Under the pieces are notes generated by a model. The model had not been told where the DNA came from. It ran no database searches and was given only the letters and a program-made list of their open reading frames with translations. A stretch of 64,000 nt of DNA from Lentisphaerota bacterium (GTDB taxonomy: Bacteria > Verrucomicrobiota > Kiritimatiellia > UBA8416 > JAIOPI01), in contig JAIOPI010000035.1 in NCBI GenBank assembly GCA_021413965.1, forward strand, positions 1-64,000, in the 5' to 3' direction. The translations under genes were made by a program, and so were the position numbers. Shown here piece by piece: positions 25,655 through 34,506 of the stretch; position 1 is the first letter of the stretch; each line of letters starts with the position of its first letter.

Positions 25655-28186
25655 TCAGGGCGCGCCGAGCGGCTGCACGGCGCGGAAGTGGAAGCGCGCG
25701 CGCGCCGGATCGAGCACCCCGATCGACTTCGGCACGCCGGGCAGCAAATCGAAGTAGTTGTCAGTGTACACGGCGCGGCCGTGATCCTCGGCGTGCACGC
25801 CGTGGCAGTAGACGGGGCTGGTGAGCGTCACGGTGTGCCCGCGGACGGCCACGCGAATGTCCGGCGGTGACAGTGTCAACTCGCGCCACGGGCGAAGCAG
25901 CAAGGAAGATGGGGCCTGTTCGATGCCTTGCCCAGCCAATGTGGCGGCATAGATCCAGTCGCGCGGGTCCTGTTGCTTGGCGGTGGGAATGGGTTCGCGG
26001 GCGGCTTCAACCATCCCGTTGGCCGGCACCAGGACCCGCTGCCTGGAAATCCGGCGCGCGGTGCCGTCGAGTCGCCACCAGCCGCCAGTCAGCGTCACGG
26101 CCACCGGCTTCAGCGTGTCGTTGACCATGCGCGTCACCACGTGGCGCCCCCGCCGGCGCACGATGGCTTTGACCGGGGTGCAGGCGCGTCGGAACGCGTA
26201 AAAGGCAGGCTTGCGGCGCCGGTAGTAGTCGACAATCGTCCAGCCGTTCTCGCCCCAGCAGTCCGTGAACATCCAGATCAGCGCGCCCTGGCAATCCGCG
26301 GTGCGGTCGTGCTTGCGAAAACGCAGGGCCTCGAGCGAGCGCCCGTACATTTCGGACTGGAACATCTGGCCGTAGAGCAGGTAGTCGCGAACCGGCAGGC
26401 CTTCGGGCTCCGCGTAGTGCCGGCGGATGGCGGCGGGCAGGGTTGCCTTTTCAAACGTGTTCGTGTGCACCTGCCAGGCCCGGGTTTGCGGCCGGCGCTC
26501 CGCGGGTTTGAGGCAGTCGCGCAGGGAATCCATGCCGAGCGGGCCGATCACGCCGTACTCGCTGACGAAACGCGCGCGACATTCGTCGAACACGCCGTCG
26601 TCGATGCGGCGGCGTATGTCGGGATTCATGGTGAAGGGGTGCCACCAGTGGCAGTCACCGCTCGTTTCGGCATTGGGGGTATCGCCGCCGAACGGGCTGC
26701 TGGGCCAGTAGGGCCGGGCGGGATCGAGCGTGCGGCAGGCATCAGGCAGAATCTCGTTGTAGAGCCGTGCGCCCCCACGTTTCGTGTGCTCGGGGATATC
26801 CTGGCGTCCCGCCCACCAGTCGGCGAAGCCCCAGTGGTTCTCGTTGTTGCCGCACCACAGGGCGAGGCTGGGGTGATGCCGCAGGCGGCGGATGGCAGCC
26901 TCGGCCTCGGCGCGCACGGCCGCGCGAAACGCGGCATGGTCATCCGGATACATCATGCAGGCGAACATGAAATCCTGCCAGACGAGGATGCCCGCGCGGT
27001 TGCAGGCGTCATAGAAGGCGTCGTCCTCGTACACGCCACCGCCCCAGACGCGCAGCATGTTGATGTTGGCCGCGCGGGCTTCGGCGACGAGGTGGTCGTA
27101 GCGCGCGCGATCCACCCGCGCCAGGATGGCGTCTGCGGGAATCCAATTGGCCCCCTTGCAGAACACATCCTGTCCGTTCACCTGGATGCAGAAGCGCGAG
27201 CCGTCGCCCTGCGGGGCGCGGTCGATGCGAAGGGAGCGCAGCCCGAGCGTCAGCGTGCGCTGGTCGCAGAGGACTCCGGCGTGCCGGACGCTGGCGGTGA
27301 CCCGGTAGAGTGGTTGAGCGCCCATGCCGTTCGGCCACCACAGCTGCGGGCTGGGGATGGGGACGGACAGGGGGACCGCCACATGGCCGACGGGAATGGT
27401 CAGGGACTTGCGCCAGGTCCACACGCGTCCGGTGGGCGGCGCGATCCGGACCTCCAGCGTGCACGCGCGCTCCATCCAGATGTGCAGATTGTCCAGCACC
27501 GCCTCGCCGGCGAGCCGCACGCCTGTGGCGTCGATGACCGTGTCCAGCCGCAAGTCGTGCAACGCGACGTGGCGGTGTGCCTCCAGCCGGACGCCGCGCC
27601 AGATGCCGATGTTGGGGAGCGCGTCCACCCAGTCCCAGCCGTAGGAGAATTGCGGCTTGCGCAGCCAGACGCGCGCGAGGTTGTCGCGGTGGCTGTAGAG
27701 GTCCGGCGGGCTCGGGTGCTTCGGGGGCGTGGGTCGGCCATCGGCCAGCTCCGTGCCGCACGTGATGCGCACGATGAGTTCGTTGCGACCGGCGCGCAGG
27801 GCGGGGCGGGCATCAAACACCGCGGGGACGAAGGCGTTGGCGGCGGTGCCCAGGCTGGTGCCGTTCAGGAAAACTTCCGCGTTCAGGTCCAGCCCGTCGA
27901 AGACAAGTTGGAGGCGCTCGGCTTTCAGTACCGCGCCCGTGACGAGGAACGAGCGCCGGTACCACCAGGCCCGCTGCTCGGGCCAGCGGCAGCGCGGCGC
28001 CTGGGTGCTGACCAGCGGTTCGCGCATCTGGCCCGCGCGGATCAGGTCCAGATGAATCTCGCCTGGGACGCGGGCGGGCAGCCACCCCTTGTGCGCGCGC
28101 CGGACGCTCTGCAGCCCCGCCTCGCCGCGCCGGGCCAGAGCCGTCGGGCGGACCCGCCAGGTTCCGTTCAGATTCAGCACGTGCAT
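25655..28186 (-). CDS. Glycoside hydrolase family 2 beta-mannosidase
   Basis: This 843-residue protein follows the GH2 layout: an N-terminal jelly-roll sugar-binding domain (LNGTWRVRP, VFDGLDLNAEVFLNG), an immunoglobulin-like domain, a TIM barrel and C-terminal beta domains. The acid/base is E449 in GNNENHW and the nucleophile is E543 in FVSEYG; WCGNNENHWG is typical of beta-mannosidases rather than beta-galactosidases. The product would hydrolyse terminal beta-D-mannosyl residues, for example from mannans or N-glycans. No signal peptide is visible, so it is probably cytoplasmic and acts on imported oligosaccharides. ATG 28186 directly precedes the conserved start. It is divergent from ctaA. 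Confidence 0.92.
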   Translation of the reverse strand: MHVLNLNGTWRVRPTALARRGEAGLQSVRRAHKGWLPARVPGEIHLDLIRAGQMREPLVSTQAPRCRWPEQRAWWYRRSFLVTGAVLKAERLQLVFDGLDLNAEVFLNGTSLGTAANAFVPAVFDARPALRAGRNELIVRITCGTELADGRPTPPKHPSPPDLYSHRDNLARVWLRKPQFSYGWDWVDALPNIGIWRGVRLEAHRHVALHDLRLDTVIDATGVRLAGEAVLDNLHIWMERACTLEVRIAPPTGRVWTWRKSLTIPVGHVAVPLSVPIPSPQLWWPNGMGAQPLYRVTASVRHAGVLCDQRTLTLGLRSLRIDRAPQGDGSRFCIQVNGQDVFCKGANWIPADAILARVDRARYDHLVAEARAANINMLRVWGGGVYEDDAFYDACNRAGILVWQDFMFACMMYPDDHAAFRAAVRAEAEAAIRRLRHHPSLALWCGNNENHWGFADWWAGRQDIPEHTKRGGARLYNEILPDACRTLDPARPYWPSSPFGGDTPNAETSGDCHWWHPFTMNPDIRRRIDDGVFDECRARFVSEYGVIGPLGMDSLRDCLKPAERRPQTRAWQVHTNTFEKATLPAAIRRHYAEPEGLPVRDYLLYGQMFQSEMYGRSLEALRFRKHDRTADCQGALIWMFTDCWGENGWTIVDYYRRRKPAFYAFRRACTPVKAIVRRRGRHVVTRMVNDTLKPVAVTLTGGWWRLDGTARRISRQRVLVPANGMVEAAREPIPTAKQQDPRDWIYAATLAGQGIEQAPSSLLLRPWRELTLSPPDIRVAVRGHTVTLTSPVYCHGVHAEDHGRAVYTDNYFDLLPGVPKSIGVLDPARARFHFRAVQPLGAP

Positions 28187-28304
28187 GGCGATGGGCTCCT
28201 TCCGTGACCGGGAGGTTCAGGACCGGATCATAGGTTCTGCAGCTGATAGAGGCAATGGACATTGCCAGAAACGCTTGTCCGGCGGCCGCCCGGCGTAGTA
28301 AACT

Positions 28305-29411
28305 ATGGGGATGCACGCGTCGGATTCCCAAGTTCCCTATTTTCCATTTCGGGCCACGTTCGCCAAGCTGATCTGCGCGGCGGTGATGGGGCTGATCTTC
28401 GCCGGTGGCGTGGTCACGAGCAAGAATGCCGGCCTGTCGGTGCCGGACTGGCCGACCTCGTTCGGCTACCACATGTGGGGCATGCCCTTTGCCATGTGGA
28501 AGGGCGGGGTTCTGTACGAGCATTTCCATCGCGTGTTCGCCTCCCTGGCCGGCTTGCTCGTGTTGCTGATGGCCGTCTGGCTGATGATCGAGGAGAAGCG
28601 CCGCCGGCTGCGCGTGATCGGGCTGAGTTGCCTGGCGCTGGTGATCCTCCAGGGCATTCTCGGCGGCCTGACGGTGCTGCACGCCCTGCCGGTGCCCATC
28701 TCCGTGGCGCACGGGGTGCTGGCGCAGCTGTTCTTCTGCCTGACCATCGTGCTTGCCTACGGCCTGTCGCGCGAGCGTGCGGACCGCGTGCGCCTGGCTG
28801 AGCCGGCGCTCGACGCCGGCGTGCGGCGCGGGGCTCTGGCCGTGGTCGCGCTGGTGGCGCTGCAGCTGGTGATCGCCGCCTGGATGCGCCACGACTTCAA
28901 GTTCCAGGGCGGGGTGGCCATTCCCGATTTTCCGCGAACCGCGGGCCGCTGGGTTCCCGCCGTGGACGCCGCATCCGTCGCGTGGGTCAACACGTGGCGC
29001 GCTGACGCCGTGCGCGCCCATGGCACCAACTTCGACCTCAGCCGCCCGGTGCAGCGGCATCAGATGGTCCTGCACCTCACACACCGCGCGCTTGCCGCCG
29101 CGCTGATCCTCGCGTTTGCATGGCTGACCGCGACCGGCCGCCGGTGCCTGCCGCGCGGGCATCGCGCCCGGCGCACGCTCGTGGCCCTCGATGGATTGCT
29201 GGTCGTGCAGATTTCGCTCGGCATCCTCACCGTGTGGTCCAGCAAGGGGCCGTTGATCACGTCGTTGCATGTTATGACCGGCGCCGCCACACTCGGGACC
29301 GCCGTCTTGCTGGCCTTGCGCGTCCTGCCCGCCTCGTGGGCCGAGACCCCGGTTCCCGCCGCGGCGCCGGCCTCGCCAGCCATGCCCGCCTGGAGTGGAG
29401 TGCAGGCATGA
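28305..29411 (+). CDS. ctaA: Heme A synthase, CtaA/COX15 family
   Basis: This 368-residue protein has about eight membrane segments. Conserved histidine sites for heme binding appear at YEHFHRVFASL, VAHGVLAQLFF, LHLTHRALAA and SLHVMTGAATL. CtaA converts heme O into heme A for aa3-type oxidases. The C-terminus ends in an Ala/Pro-rich tail. The gene begins a run of four co-oriented genes and its stop overlaps the ctaB start by ATGA, so they are coupled. ATG 28305 or ATG 28311 may be used; neither has a strong ribosome-binding site. No cytochrome oxidase subunit gene is in the window. Confidence 0.9.
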   Translation: MGMHASDSQVPYFPFRATFAKLICAAVMGLIFAGGVVTSKNAGLSVPDWPTSFGYHMWGMPFAMWKGGVLYEHFHRVFASLAGLLVLLMAVWLMIEEKRRRLRVIGLSCLALVILQGILGGLTVLHALPVPISVAHGVLAQLFFCLTIVLAYGLSRERADRVRLAEPALDAGVRRGALAVVALVALQLVIAAWMRHDFKFQGGVAIPDFPRTAGRWVPAVDAASVAWVNTWRADAVRAHGTNFDLSRPVQRHQMVLHLTHRALAAALILAFAWLTATGRRCLPRGHRARRTLVALDGLLVVQISLGILTVWSSKGPLITSLHVMTGAATLGTAVLLALRVLPASWAETPVPAAAPASPAMPAWSGVQA

Positions 29412-30277
29412 ACCTTCCGGTGCGCGCCTTCTACGATCTGACCAAGCCCCGCATCGTCTTCATGGTGCTCATCACCGCCACCTGGGGCTATTTCCTCGGG
29501 CGCCAGGGGTCTTTCGTGGCCATGCTGTCCGATTTTGTCTTCTGGGCCACGATGGCGGGCACGGCCTTCTCCGCGGCTGGCGGCGCCGTGCTCAACCAGT
29601 ACCTCGAGCGCGACTGCGACGGCGCCATGGTGCGCACCCGCAGCCGCCCCCTGCCGGCGGGCCTGATCCGCCCGACGCACGCACTGACCTTCGGGCTCTC
29701 GCTGACGCTGATCGGCCTCGGCGTTCTGCTCGCCACCGTGAATCTGCTGACCGCCTTTCTCGTGCTGCTGACGAATTTTCTCTACGTCCTGGTGTATACG
29801 CCGATGAAGCGCGTGTCGGAGTTGAACACCACCTTTGGCGCCATCCCGGGCGCCATGCCGCCGCTGATCGGCTGGACGGCGGCGCATGGCGGCGTGACCG
29901 TGGAGGGGCTGGTGCTGTTCTTGATCCTGTTCGTGTGGCAGCACCCTCACGTTTACGCCATCGGCTGGATGTATCGCGAAGATTACGCGCGCGCCGGTTT
30001 CCGCATGCTGGCCGTGCACGACGACGGTTCGCGCACCACGCTTGGCGTGCTGCTGGGGACGGCGGCTCTGATTGGCGTTTCCGTGCTGCCCTACTGGCGC
30101 GGGATGTCGAGTGGCCCGTATCTGGCCGTGGCGCTGGTCATGGGCGCCGTGTTGCTCGAATACGGCCGCCGCCTGGCGCGCTCGCGCACGATCCCTGCCG
30201 CGCGCGCCGTCATGGCGGTGACCATCATCTACCTGCCGGTGATTCTGGCCGGAATCTTGATCGATTCCATCCTGTGA
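29408..30277 (+). CDS. ctaB: Protoheme IX farnesyltransferase (heme O synthase)
   Basis: This 289-residue UbiA-superfamily membrane protein has the two prenyl-diphosphate-binding motifs: NQYLERDCDGAMVRTRSRPLP near residue 63 and FVWQHPHVYAIGWMYREDYARAG near 177, plus YTPMKRVSELNTTFGAIPGA. It farnesylates heme B to give heme O, the substrate of CtaA. Length and topology (about nine segments) match CtaB/CyoE. It overlaps ctaA by 4 bp and is followed after 3 bp by the SCO gene, so these form one operon for oxidase maturation. Confidence 0.95.
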   Translation: MNLPVRAFYDLTKPRIVFMVLITATWGYFLGRQGSFVAMLSDFVFWATMAGTAFSAAGGAVLNQYLERDCDGAMVRTRSRPLPAGLIRPTHALTFGLSLTLIGLGVLLATVNLLTAFLVLLTNFLYVLVYTPMKRVSELNTTFGAIPGAMPPLIGWTAAHGGVTVEGLVLFLILFVWQHPHVYAIGWMYREDYARAGFRMLAVHDDGSRTTLGVLLGTAALIGVSVLPYWRGMSSGPYLAVALVMGAVLLEYGRRLARSRTIPAARAVMAVTIIYLPVILAGILIDSIL

Positions 30278-30280
30278 CCC

Positions 30281-30886
30281 ATGAAGACGTCAGGCACATG
30301 GCCGTTGCGACTCGGGATCCTTCTGGTGGCTGCGGGGGCGGGGGCCGCGATCGCCCTGTTCGTCACGTTGCGGCGCGAGCCGGCGCCGGTGGCGCTGGAG
30401 GATCTGCCCAAACTGGAGCCCGTGGCCGCCTTCACCCTCACCGATGCCAGCGGCGCCGCCATCGGTCTCGAACAATTCAAGGGCAAGCTGTGGACGGCCA
30501 ATCTGTTCTTCGCCTCCTGCACGTCGATCTGTCCGCCGCTGACGCGCAACCTGGCCAAGTTGCAGGTGGCGGTGGGCGCAGGCGTGGATTTCGACCTGCT
30601 CTCGGTGTCCGTCGACCCTGAGCACGACACGCCGGGCGTGCTGGCGGCGTTTGCGGCCCAGTATCAGGCGGACACGAACCGCTGGCACTTTGCCACGGCC
30701 GCGCGCGAGACCGTCCAGGCGCTGGCGGTCGAAAGCCTGCATCTGGGCGCGCAGGGCGAGCCCGTCAATCACTCGCCCTATGTGGTGCTCGTCGATCGCG
30801 ACGGGATCATTCGCGGCTATTACGATGGGCTCGAGGCCGAGGCCATGGCGCGGCTGGCCGCTGATCTGAAGCGGCTGGCGAACTGA
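30281..30886 (+). CDS. SCO1/SenC family copper chaperone
   Basis: This 201-residue thioredoxin-fold protein has an N-terminal membrane anchor (residues 10-30). The copper site is complete: C80 and C84 in CTSICP, and H164 in NHSPYVVLVD. SCO proteins deliver or reduce copper for the CuA centre of cytochrome c oxidase in the periplasm. It is the third gene of the ctaA-ctaB-SCO-DUF420 run, with 3 bp on one side and 5 bp on the other. Its presence implies that the cell makes a CuA-containing oxidase encoded elsewhere. Confidence 0.93.
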   Translation: MKTSGTWPLRLGILLVAAGAGAAIALFVTLRREPAPVALEDLPKLEPVAAFTLTDASGAAIGLEQFKGKLWTANLFFASCTSICPPLTRNLAKLQVAVGAGVDFDLLSVSVDPEHDTPGVLAAFAAQYQADTNRWHFATAARETVQALAVESLHLGAQGEPVNHSPYVVLVDRDGIIRGYYDGLEAEAMARLAADLKRLAN

Positions 30887-30891
30887 GCGTC

Positions 30892-31335
30892 ATGGATCCT
30901 GCACTGCCCATACCCGGACTCGGCCCCAACACAACCGTCGCCCTGAATGCACTCAGCACCGTGCTGTTGATCGCCGGCTACCGCGCCATCCGCGGCGGGC
31001 GGCGGGACACGCATCGCCGGCTGATGATCGGCGCCCTGGCGTCCTCGGCCGCCTTTCTGGCCGTGTACCTCACGCACCACGCGCTGCACGGCTCGACGCG
31101 CTTTCCGTTCCACGACTGGACGCGCACGGTGTACATGCTGGTGCTGATCCCGCACACGATCCTGGCCGCCGCGATCGTGCCGTTCATCTTGCGGGGCGTG
31201 TGGCTGGCGTGGCGGGCGCGCTTCGACGATCACAAGCGCCTGATGCGATGGGTGTGGCCGGTATGGCTTTACGTTTCGGCGACCGGCATCCTGGTGTACC
31301 TGATGCTGTACATCCTGCCGCACCTGCGCGGATAG
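30892..31335 (+). CDS. DUF420 membrane protein (CtaM/YozB-like)
   Basis: This 147-residue protein has four membrane segments. The DUF420 hallmarks are HRRLMIGALASS, YLTHHALHG, LIPHTILAA and FDDHKRLMRWVWPVWLYVSATG, with four conserved histidines that likely sit near the membrane surface. DUF420 proteins (YozB/CtaM) are linked genetically to maturation of aa3 oxidase, in agreement with its place at the end of the ctaA-ctaB-SCO run. It probably handles heme or copper, but the exact step is not established. The 3' side converges on the Rieske gene with 38 bp between stops. Confidence 0.85.
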   Translation: MDPALPIPGLGPNTTVALNALSTVLLIAGYRAIRGGRRDTHRRLMIGALASSAAFLAVYLTHHALHGSTRFPFHDWTRTVYMLVLIPHTILAAAIVPFILRGVWLAWRARFDDHKRLMRWVWPVWLYVSATGILVYLMLYILPHLRG

Positions 31336-31373
31336 CAGGCGCAGGCGCGACGCCGTCAGCCCGAAGGGCCGGC

Positions 31374-31667
31374 TTAATCCTTCAGGAAGACGGCGCCATC
31401 CTTGACTTCGATCGGATAGCAGCGCGTCTTGACGCCGTAGCTGGGCGACACGCCCGTGCGCACGTCGAAATCCCAGCCGTGCAGCGGGCAGATGACGTTG
31501 AAATCTTCGATGAAGCCGGAGTCCAGAAACGCGCCGGCGTGGGGGCAGACGGCGTTGATCGCGTAGATATCGCCCTCGATCTTGAACAGCGCGATATGTT
31601 TGTCCTCAACCTTGACGCGGTAACCGCGCCCCTCGGGAATGTCGTCCACTTTGCACAATTCGATCAT
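31374..31667 (-). CDS. Rieske [2Fe-2S] protein (NirD-like ferredoxin)
   Basis: This 97-residue soluble Rieske protein binds a [2Fe-2S] cluster through C41-x-H43 (VCPHAGA) and C60-x-x-H63 (CPLHGW). Its length and lack of a membrane anchor match small electron carriers of the NirD/BphF type rather than the bc1 Rieske subunit. No partner oxygenase or nitrite reductase is adjacent, so its redox partner is unknown. ATG 31667 is preferred because it begins the conserved domain; the frame is open further upstream without similarity. It is divergent from the aminotransferase gene by ~85 bp, and AT-rich DNA with GATAATATTAGATAC lies between. Confidence 0.9.
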   Translation of the reverse strand: MIELCKVDDIPEGRGYRVKVEDKHIALFKIEGDIYAINAVCPHAGAFLDSGFIEDFNVICPLHGWDFDVRTGVSPSYGVKTRCYPIEVKDGAVFLKD

Positions 31668-31751
31668 GTCGCCTGTCGCTCCCTCGCCACGAAACCAACT
31701 TTGCTGATGGGAAAACGTAGATAATATTAGATACTGTTGGCCGGAATCAAC

Positions 31752-32912
31752 ATGTTTGCGAACCGAACCAACTGGACGTGGGATCCCAGTCCGCTGGCGG
31801 CGGCAGCCGCTCGACGGCGCCGGGAGGGGCTGCCGATTCTCGATTTGACGGAAACCAACCCCACCTGCTGCGGGTTTCACTACCTGGAGGCGGGGGCCGA
31901 GCAGGCGCTAGCCCACCCGGGAGCGCGTCGTTACGCGCCCGATGCGCGGGGGCTGGCCGGGGCGCGCGACGCCATTGCCGGCGCGTATCGCGCCCGCGGC
32001 GTGACCGTCGATCCCGCGCGCCTCGTCGTGACGGCTGGAACCAGCGAGGGCTACAGCCACCTCATGCGCCTGCTGCTTAACCCCGGCGACGCCTTGCTTG
32101 TTCCCAGTCCCAGCTATCCGCTGCTCGACGTCCTGGCGCGCCTGCACGACGTGCGCCTGATCCCGTATCCGCTGCACATCGACGACCGGTGGTGGCTTGA
32201 CCTGGACGGGCTGCGCGCCGCCTGTGACAACGGCTGCCGTGCCATCGTCATCATCAGCCCCAACAACCCTACCGGCTCGCTGCTCACGCAGCGCGAGCGG
32301 GAGGCGCTCGTGGCGCTCGCGTCGGCGCGCGGCCTGGCGCTCATCGCTGATGAAGTCTTTGCCGATTACCGGCTGCTCGACGTGCCCGATGCCGCGCCGT
32401 CGCTGGCCGGCGAGGACCGCGTGCTGACCTTCACGCTGAATGGCATTTCGAAAATGCTGGGCTTGCCGCAGATGAAGGTGGCGTGGCTGGTGGTGAACGG
32501 GCCGCCCGCGGTGGTGGTGGATGCCTGCCGGCGGCTGGAGTTGATGGCGGATTCCTACCTGTCGGTCAGCACGCCCGCGCAGCTGGCCCTGCCGGCGTGG
32601 CTGTCGCAGGGGGCCATGGCGCAGGCCGAAATCCTCGAGCGCGTGCGCACGAACCTGGCACAGACGCGCGCGCTGCGGCAGGCGGCGTGCCTGCGCGTCG
32701 AGGGGGGGTGGACAGCGGTGCTGCGCATTCCGCGCGTGGCGTCCGCCGCCGACGTGGCGCTGTCGCTGTTGGAGGGCGAGGGCGTGCTCGTGGACCCCGG
32801 CTCATTCTACGGCTTTGGCGCAGAAGGCTACCTGGTGATAAGCCTGCTGCCGCCGCCTGCCGTCTTCGCGGAAGGCCTGCGCCTGCTCGACGCGCGGGTG
32901 GGGGGCGGGTGA
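31752..32912 (+). CDS. Pyridoxal-phosphate-dependent aminotransferase, class I/II
   Basis: This 386-residue fold-type I aminotransferase starts close to LTETNPTCCGF, a pattern seen in a bacterial clade of AlaT-like enzymes. It carries VTAGTSEGYSHLMRLLLNPGD, SPNNPTGSLL (the Asn that contacts the PLP ring), DEVFADYRL (Asp and Tyr) and NGISKMLGLPQMKVAW, where K is the Schiff-base lysine. The substrate is uncertain; aspartate, alanine and aromatic amino acids are all possible. A TTG at 31737 is an alternative start, but ATG 31752 fits the family. It is divergent from the Rieske gene. Confidence 0.9.
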   Translation: MFANRTNWTWDPSPLAAAAARRRREGLPILDLTETNPTCCGFHYLEAGAEQALAHPGARRYAPDARGLAGARDAIAGAYRARGVTVDPARLVVTAGTSEGYSHLMRLLLNPGDALLVPSPSYPLLDVLARLHDVRLIPYPLHIDDRWWLDLDGLRAACDNGCRAIVIISPNNPTGSLLTQREREALVALASARGLALIADEVFADYRLLDVPDAAPSLAGEDRVLTFTLNGISKMLGLPQMKVAWLVVNGPPAVVVDACRRLELMADSYLSVSTPAQLALPAWLSQGAMAQAEILERVRTNLAQTRALRQAACLRVEGGWTAVLRIPRVASAADVALSLLEGEGVLVDPGSFYGFGAEGYLVISLLPPPAVFAEGLRLLDARVGGG

Positions 32913-32946
32913 GGACGTCCGGGCCGAACCCACCGCCCTTCGGGCA

Positions 32947-32963
32947 CCCCTCCGGTGGAGGGG
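32947..32963. repeat. Intergenic hairpin with C-rich element
   Basis: CCCCTCC (32947-32953), GGT, and GGAGGGG (32957-32963) form a perfect 7-bp stem, preceded by GCCCTTCGGGCA, itself a small hairpin. ATCCCCTCC recurs at about 32993-33001 in inverted orientation. This is a variant of the element found as a perfect 24-bp inverted repeat near 34.5 kb. It lies between the convergent aminotransferase and Mrp-type genes, where it could also end transcription. Confidence 0.5.
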
Positions 32964-33063
32964 ATCCCGGATCGTAGCTCGCACGCATGCATGATCCCCT
33001 CCGTGGGCGGGGGGGGGGCCTGGAGCCGGCGGTCCCCGCCGGTCGCATGCGCCCCTGCCCGCC

Positions 33064-34413
33064 TCACGCGGGTTTGGCCGACACGATCTTGGTGATCATG
33101 TCGAAGGGGTAGATGGAGGAGTGGCCATCGCTCCACGCCACGGTGGCGGCGTAGTTGCCGAGGGCGCCGATCTCATTCGGCACGATGGTCTCGGGCACGC
33201 TCTCGTCGCGCAGCGTCTTCTCGCCCGTCATTTCGTTGATGCAATCCGCGCAGCGGCAGTTCCGGCGCAGGATGGCGGGCGTCAGCGTGTACTCCGTCCC
33301 GTTGCCCGGGGCAAAGAGCAGCACCTTCCCATCGTATCGCAACATCGGCCGTGGCGCGTCCTTGAAGAGCAACGTGCTGATCTCGCGCACGACCGCGTCC
33401 GCGAGCTCGCGATAGCCGCGTGAGACCGGGTGGTCAGGCATGGCCATGACCAGGGGCGTGCCGTTGTCGCAGTGCGTAGCCACCTCGGGATCCAGGGGAA
33501 GCTCAATCGCGTGCCGGATGCCGAACTGGTCCACCAGCCGCCGCATGGCGCCGGCGCCGAACAGGCGGTGCTGCTTGTCGCATCCGCTGCAGACGAAGTA
33601 GCTCATGTTCTCCACGACGGCCACGGTCGGCACCTTCATCATGTCGAACATCTTGATGCCCTTGACCACGTCCACGAAGCTGATCTCCTGGGGCGTCGTC
33701 ACCATGACGGCAGCCGTCATGGGGATGATCTGGGAGAGGGTGAGCTGGATGTCGCCCGTGCCCGGCGGCATGTCGATGATCAGGTAGTCCAGTGCGCCCC
33801 AGTTCGTGCCCGTCAGCAACTGGTTGATGACGGAGGTGACCATGGGCCCGCGCATGACCGCCGGCTCGCCCTGCTTGGCCGTGGCGAACGCAAAGGACAT
33901 GAGCTTGATGCCGTCGCGCTCCACGGGCAGGATCAAGTTCTGCGCGTTCTGGTACAGCCCGTCGAACTTGACCTTTACCATGGTGGGCAGGCTGGGGCCG
34001 TAGATGTCCGCATCGAAGATGCCGACCTTGGCGCCCTGGCCGGCGATGGCGTAGGCGAGGTTGACGGCCACGGTGGACTTGCCGACGCCGCCCTTGCAGC
34101 TGGCGACGGCAATGACGTGCTTCACCTGGGCCAGGCCGGGCCCGGTTTCCATGGCGGATTTGCGGCGCGCCTGGGCTCCCATGGTGACGGTCACGCCGGT
34201 CACCCAGGGCAGGGCCGCCACGGCCTCTGTGCAGGACGTGCGGAACTGCTCCTTCACCGGGCAGGCCGGCGTGGTGAGTTCCACACTGAATGAAACGGCG
34301 CCTGCTTCGGTGATCTGCAGGTGTTTGATGAAACCCAGGCTGACGATATCCTTGCCAAGATCCGGGTCGATGATGCCCCGCATGGAATCGAGGACGTCTT
34401 GCTCGCGACTCAT
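33064..34413 (-). CDS. apbC: Mrp/ApbC-type Fe-S cluster carrier ATPase fused to DUF971 (HCF101-like)
   Basis: This 449-residue protein has three parts. Residues 1-90 are a MIP18/DUF59 domain with the reactive Cys in TTPACPVKEQ. The centre is a deviant-Walker P-loop NTPase (SCKGGVGKST at 105-114, DADIYGPSLP, IIDMPPGTGDIQLTL) with a C-terminal CxxC (VCSGCDK, ~272). Residues ~360-449 are a DUF971 domain (LRRNCRCADCINEMTGE, WSDGHSSIYPFD). Mrp/ApbC proteins assemble and deliver [4Fe-4S] clusters; the DUF59-NTPase-DUF971 order is that of plant HCF101. ATG 34413 is preferred over the upstream GTG. It is divergent from fkp across a large inverted repeat. Confidence 0.9.
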   Translation of the reverse strand: MSREQDVLDSMRGIIDPDLGKDIVSLGFIKHLQITEAGAVSFSVELTTPACPVKEQFRTSCTEAVAALPWVTGVTVTMGAQARRKSAMETGPGLAQVKHVIAVASCKGGVGKSTVAVNLAYAIAGQGAKVGIFDADIYGPSLPTMVKVKFDGLYQNAQNLILPVERDGIKLMSFAFATAKQGEPAVMRGPMVTSVINQLLTGTNWGALDYLIIDMPPGTGDIQLTLSQIIPMTAAVMVTTPQEISFVDVVKGIKMFDMMKVPTVAVVENMSYFVCSGCDKQHRLFGAGAMRRLVDQFGIRHAIELPLDPEVATHCDNGTPLVMAMPDHPVSRGYRELADAVVREISTLLFKDAPRPMLRYDGKVLLFAPGNGTEYTLTPAILRRNCRCADCINEMTGEKTLRDESVPETIVPNEIGALGNYAATVAWSDGHSSIYPFDMITKIVSAKPA

Positions 34414-34506
34414 AACACGCACCCTTCAGTTTCCGGAATGAAAACGCGAATGCTATCACGGTTCGGGTGGCTGGCGCGAACAAATCAGAACCTGCAACGC
34501 GTGCCG

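Noticed and set aside
25928..28207. Long plus-strand frame (~759 codons) opposite the beta-mannosidase
   Set aside because: No domain is visible, and the minus strand encodes a complete GH2 enzyme with both catalytic glutamates.
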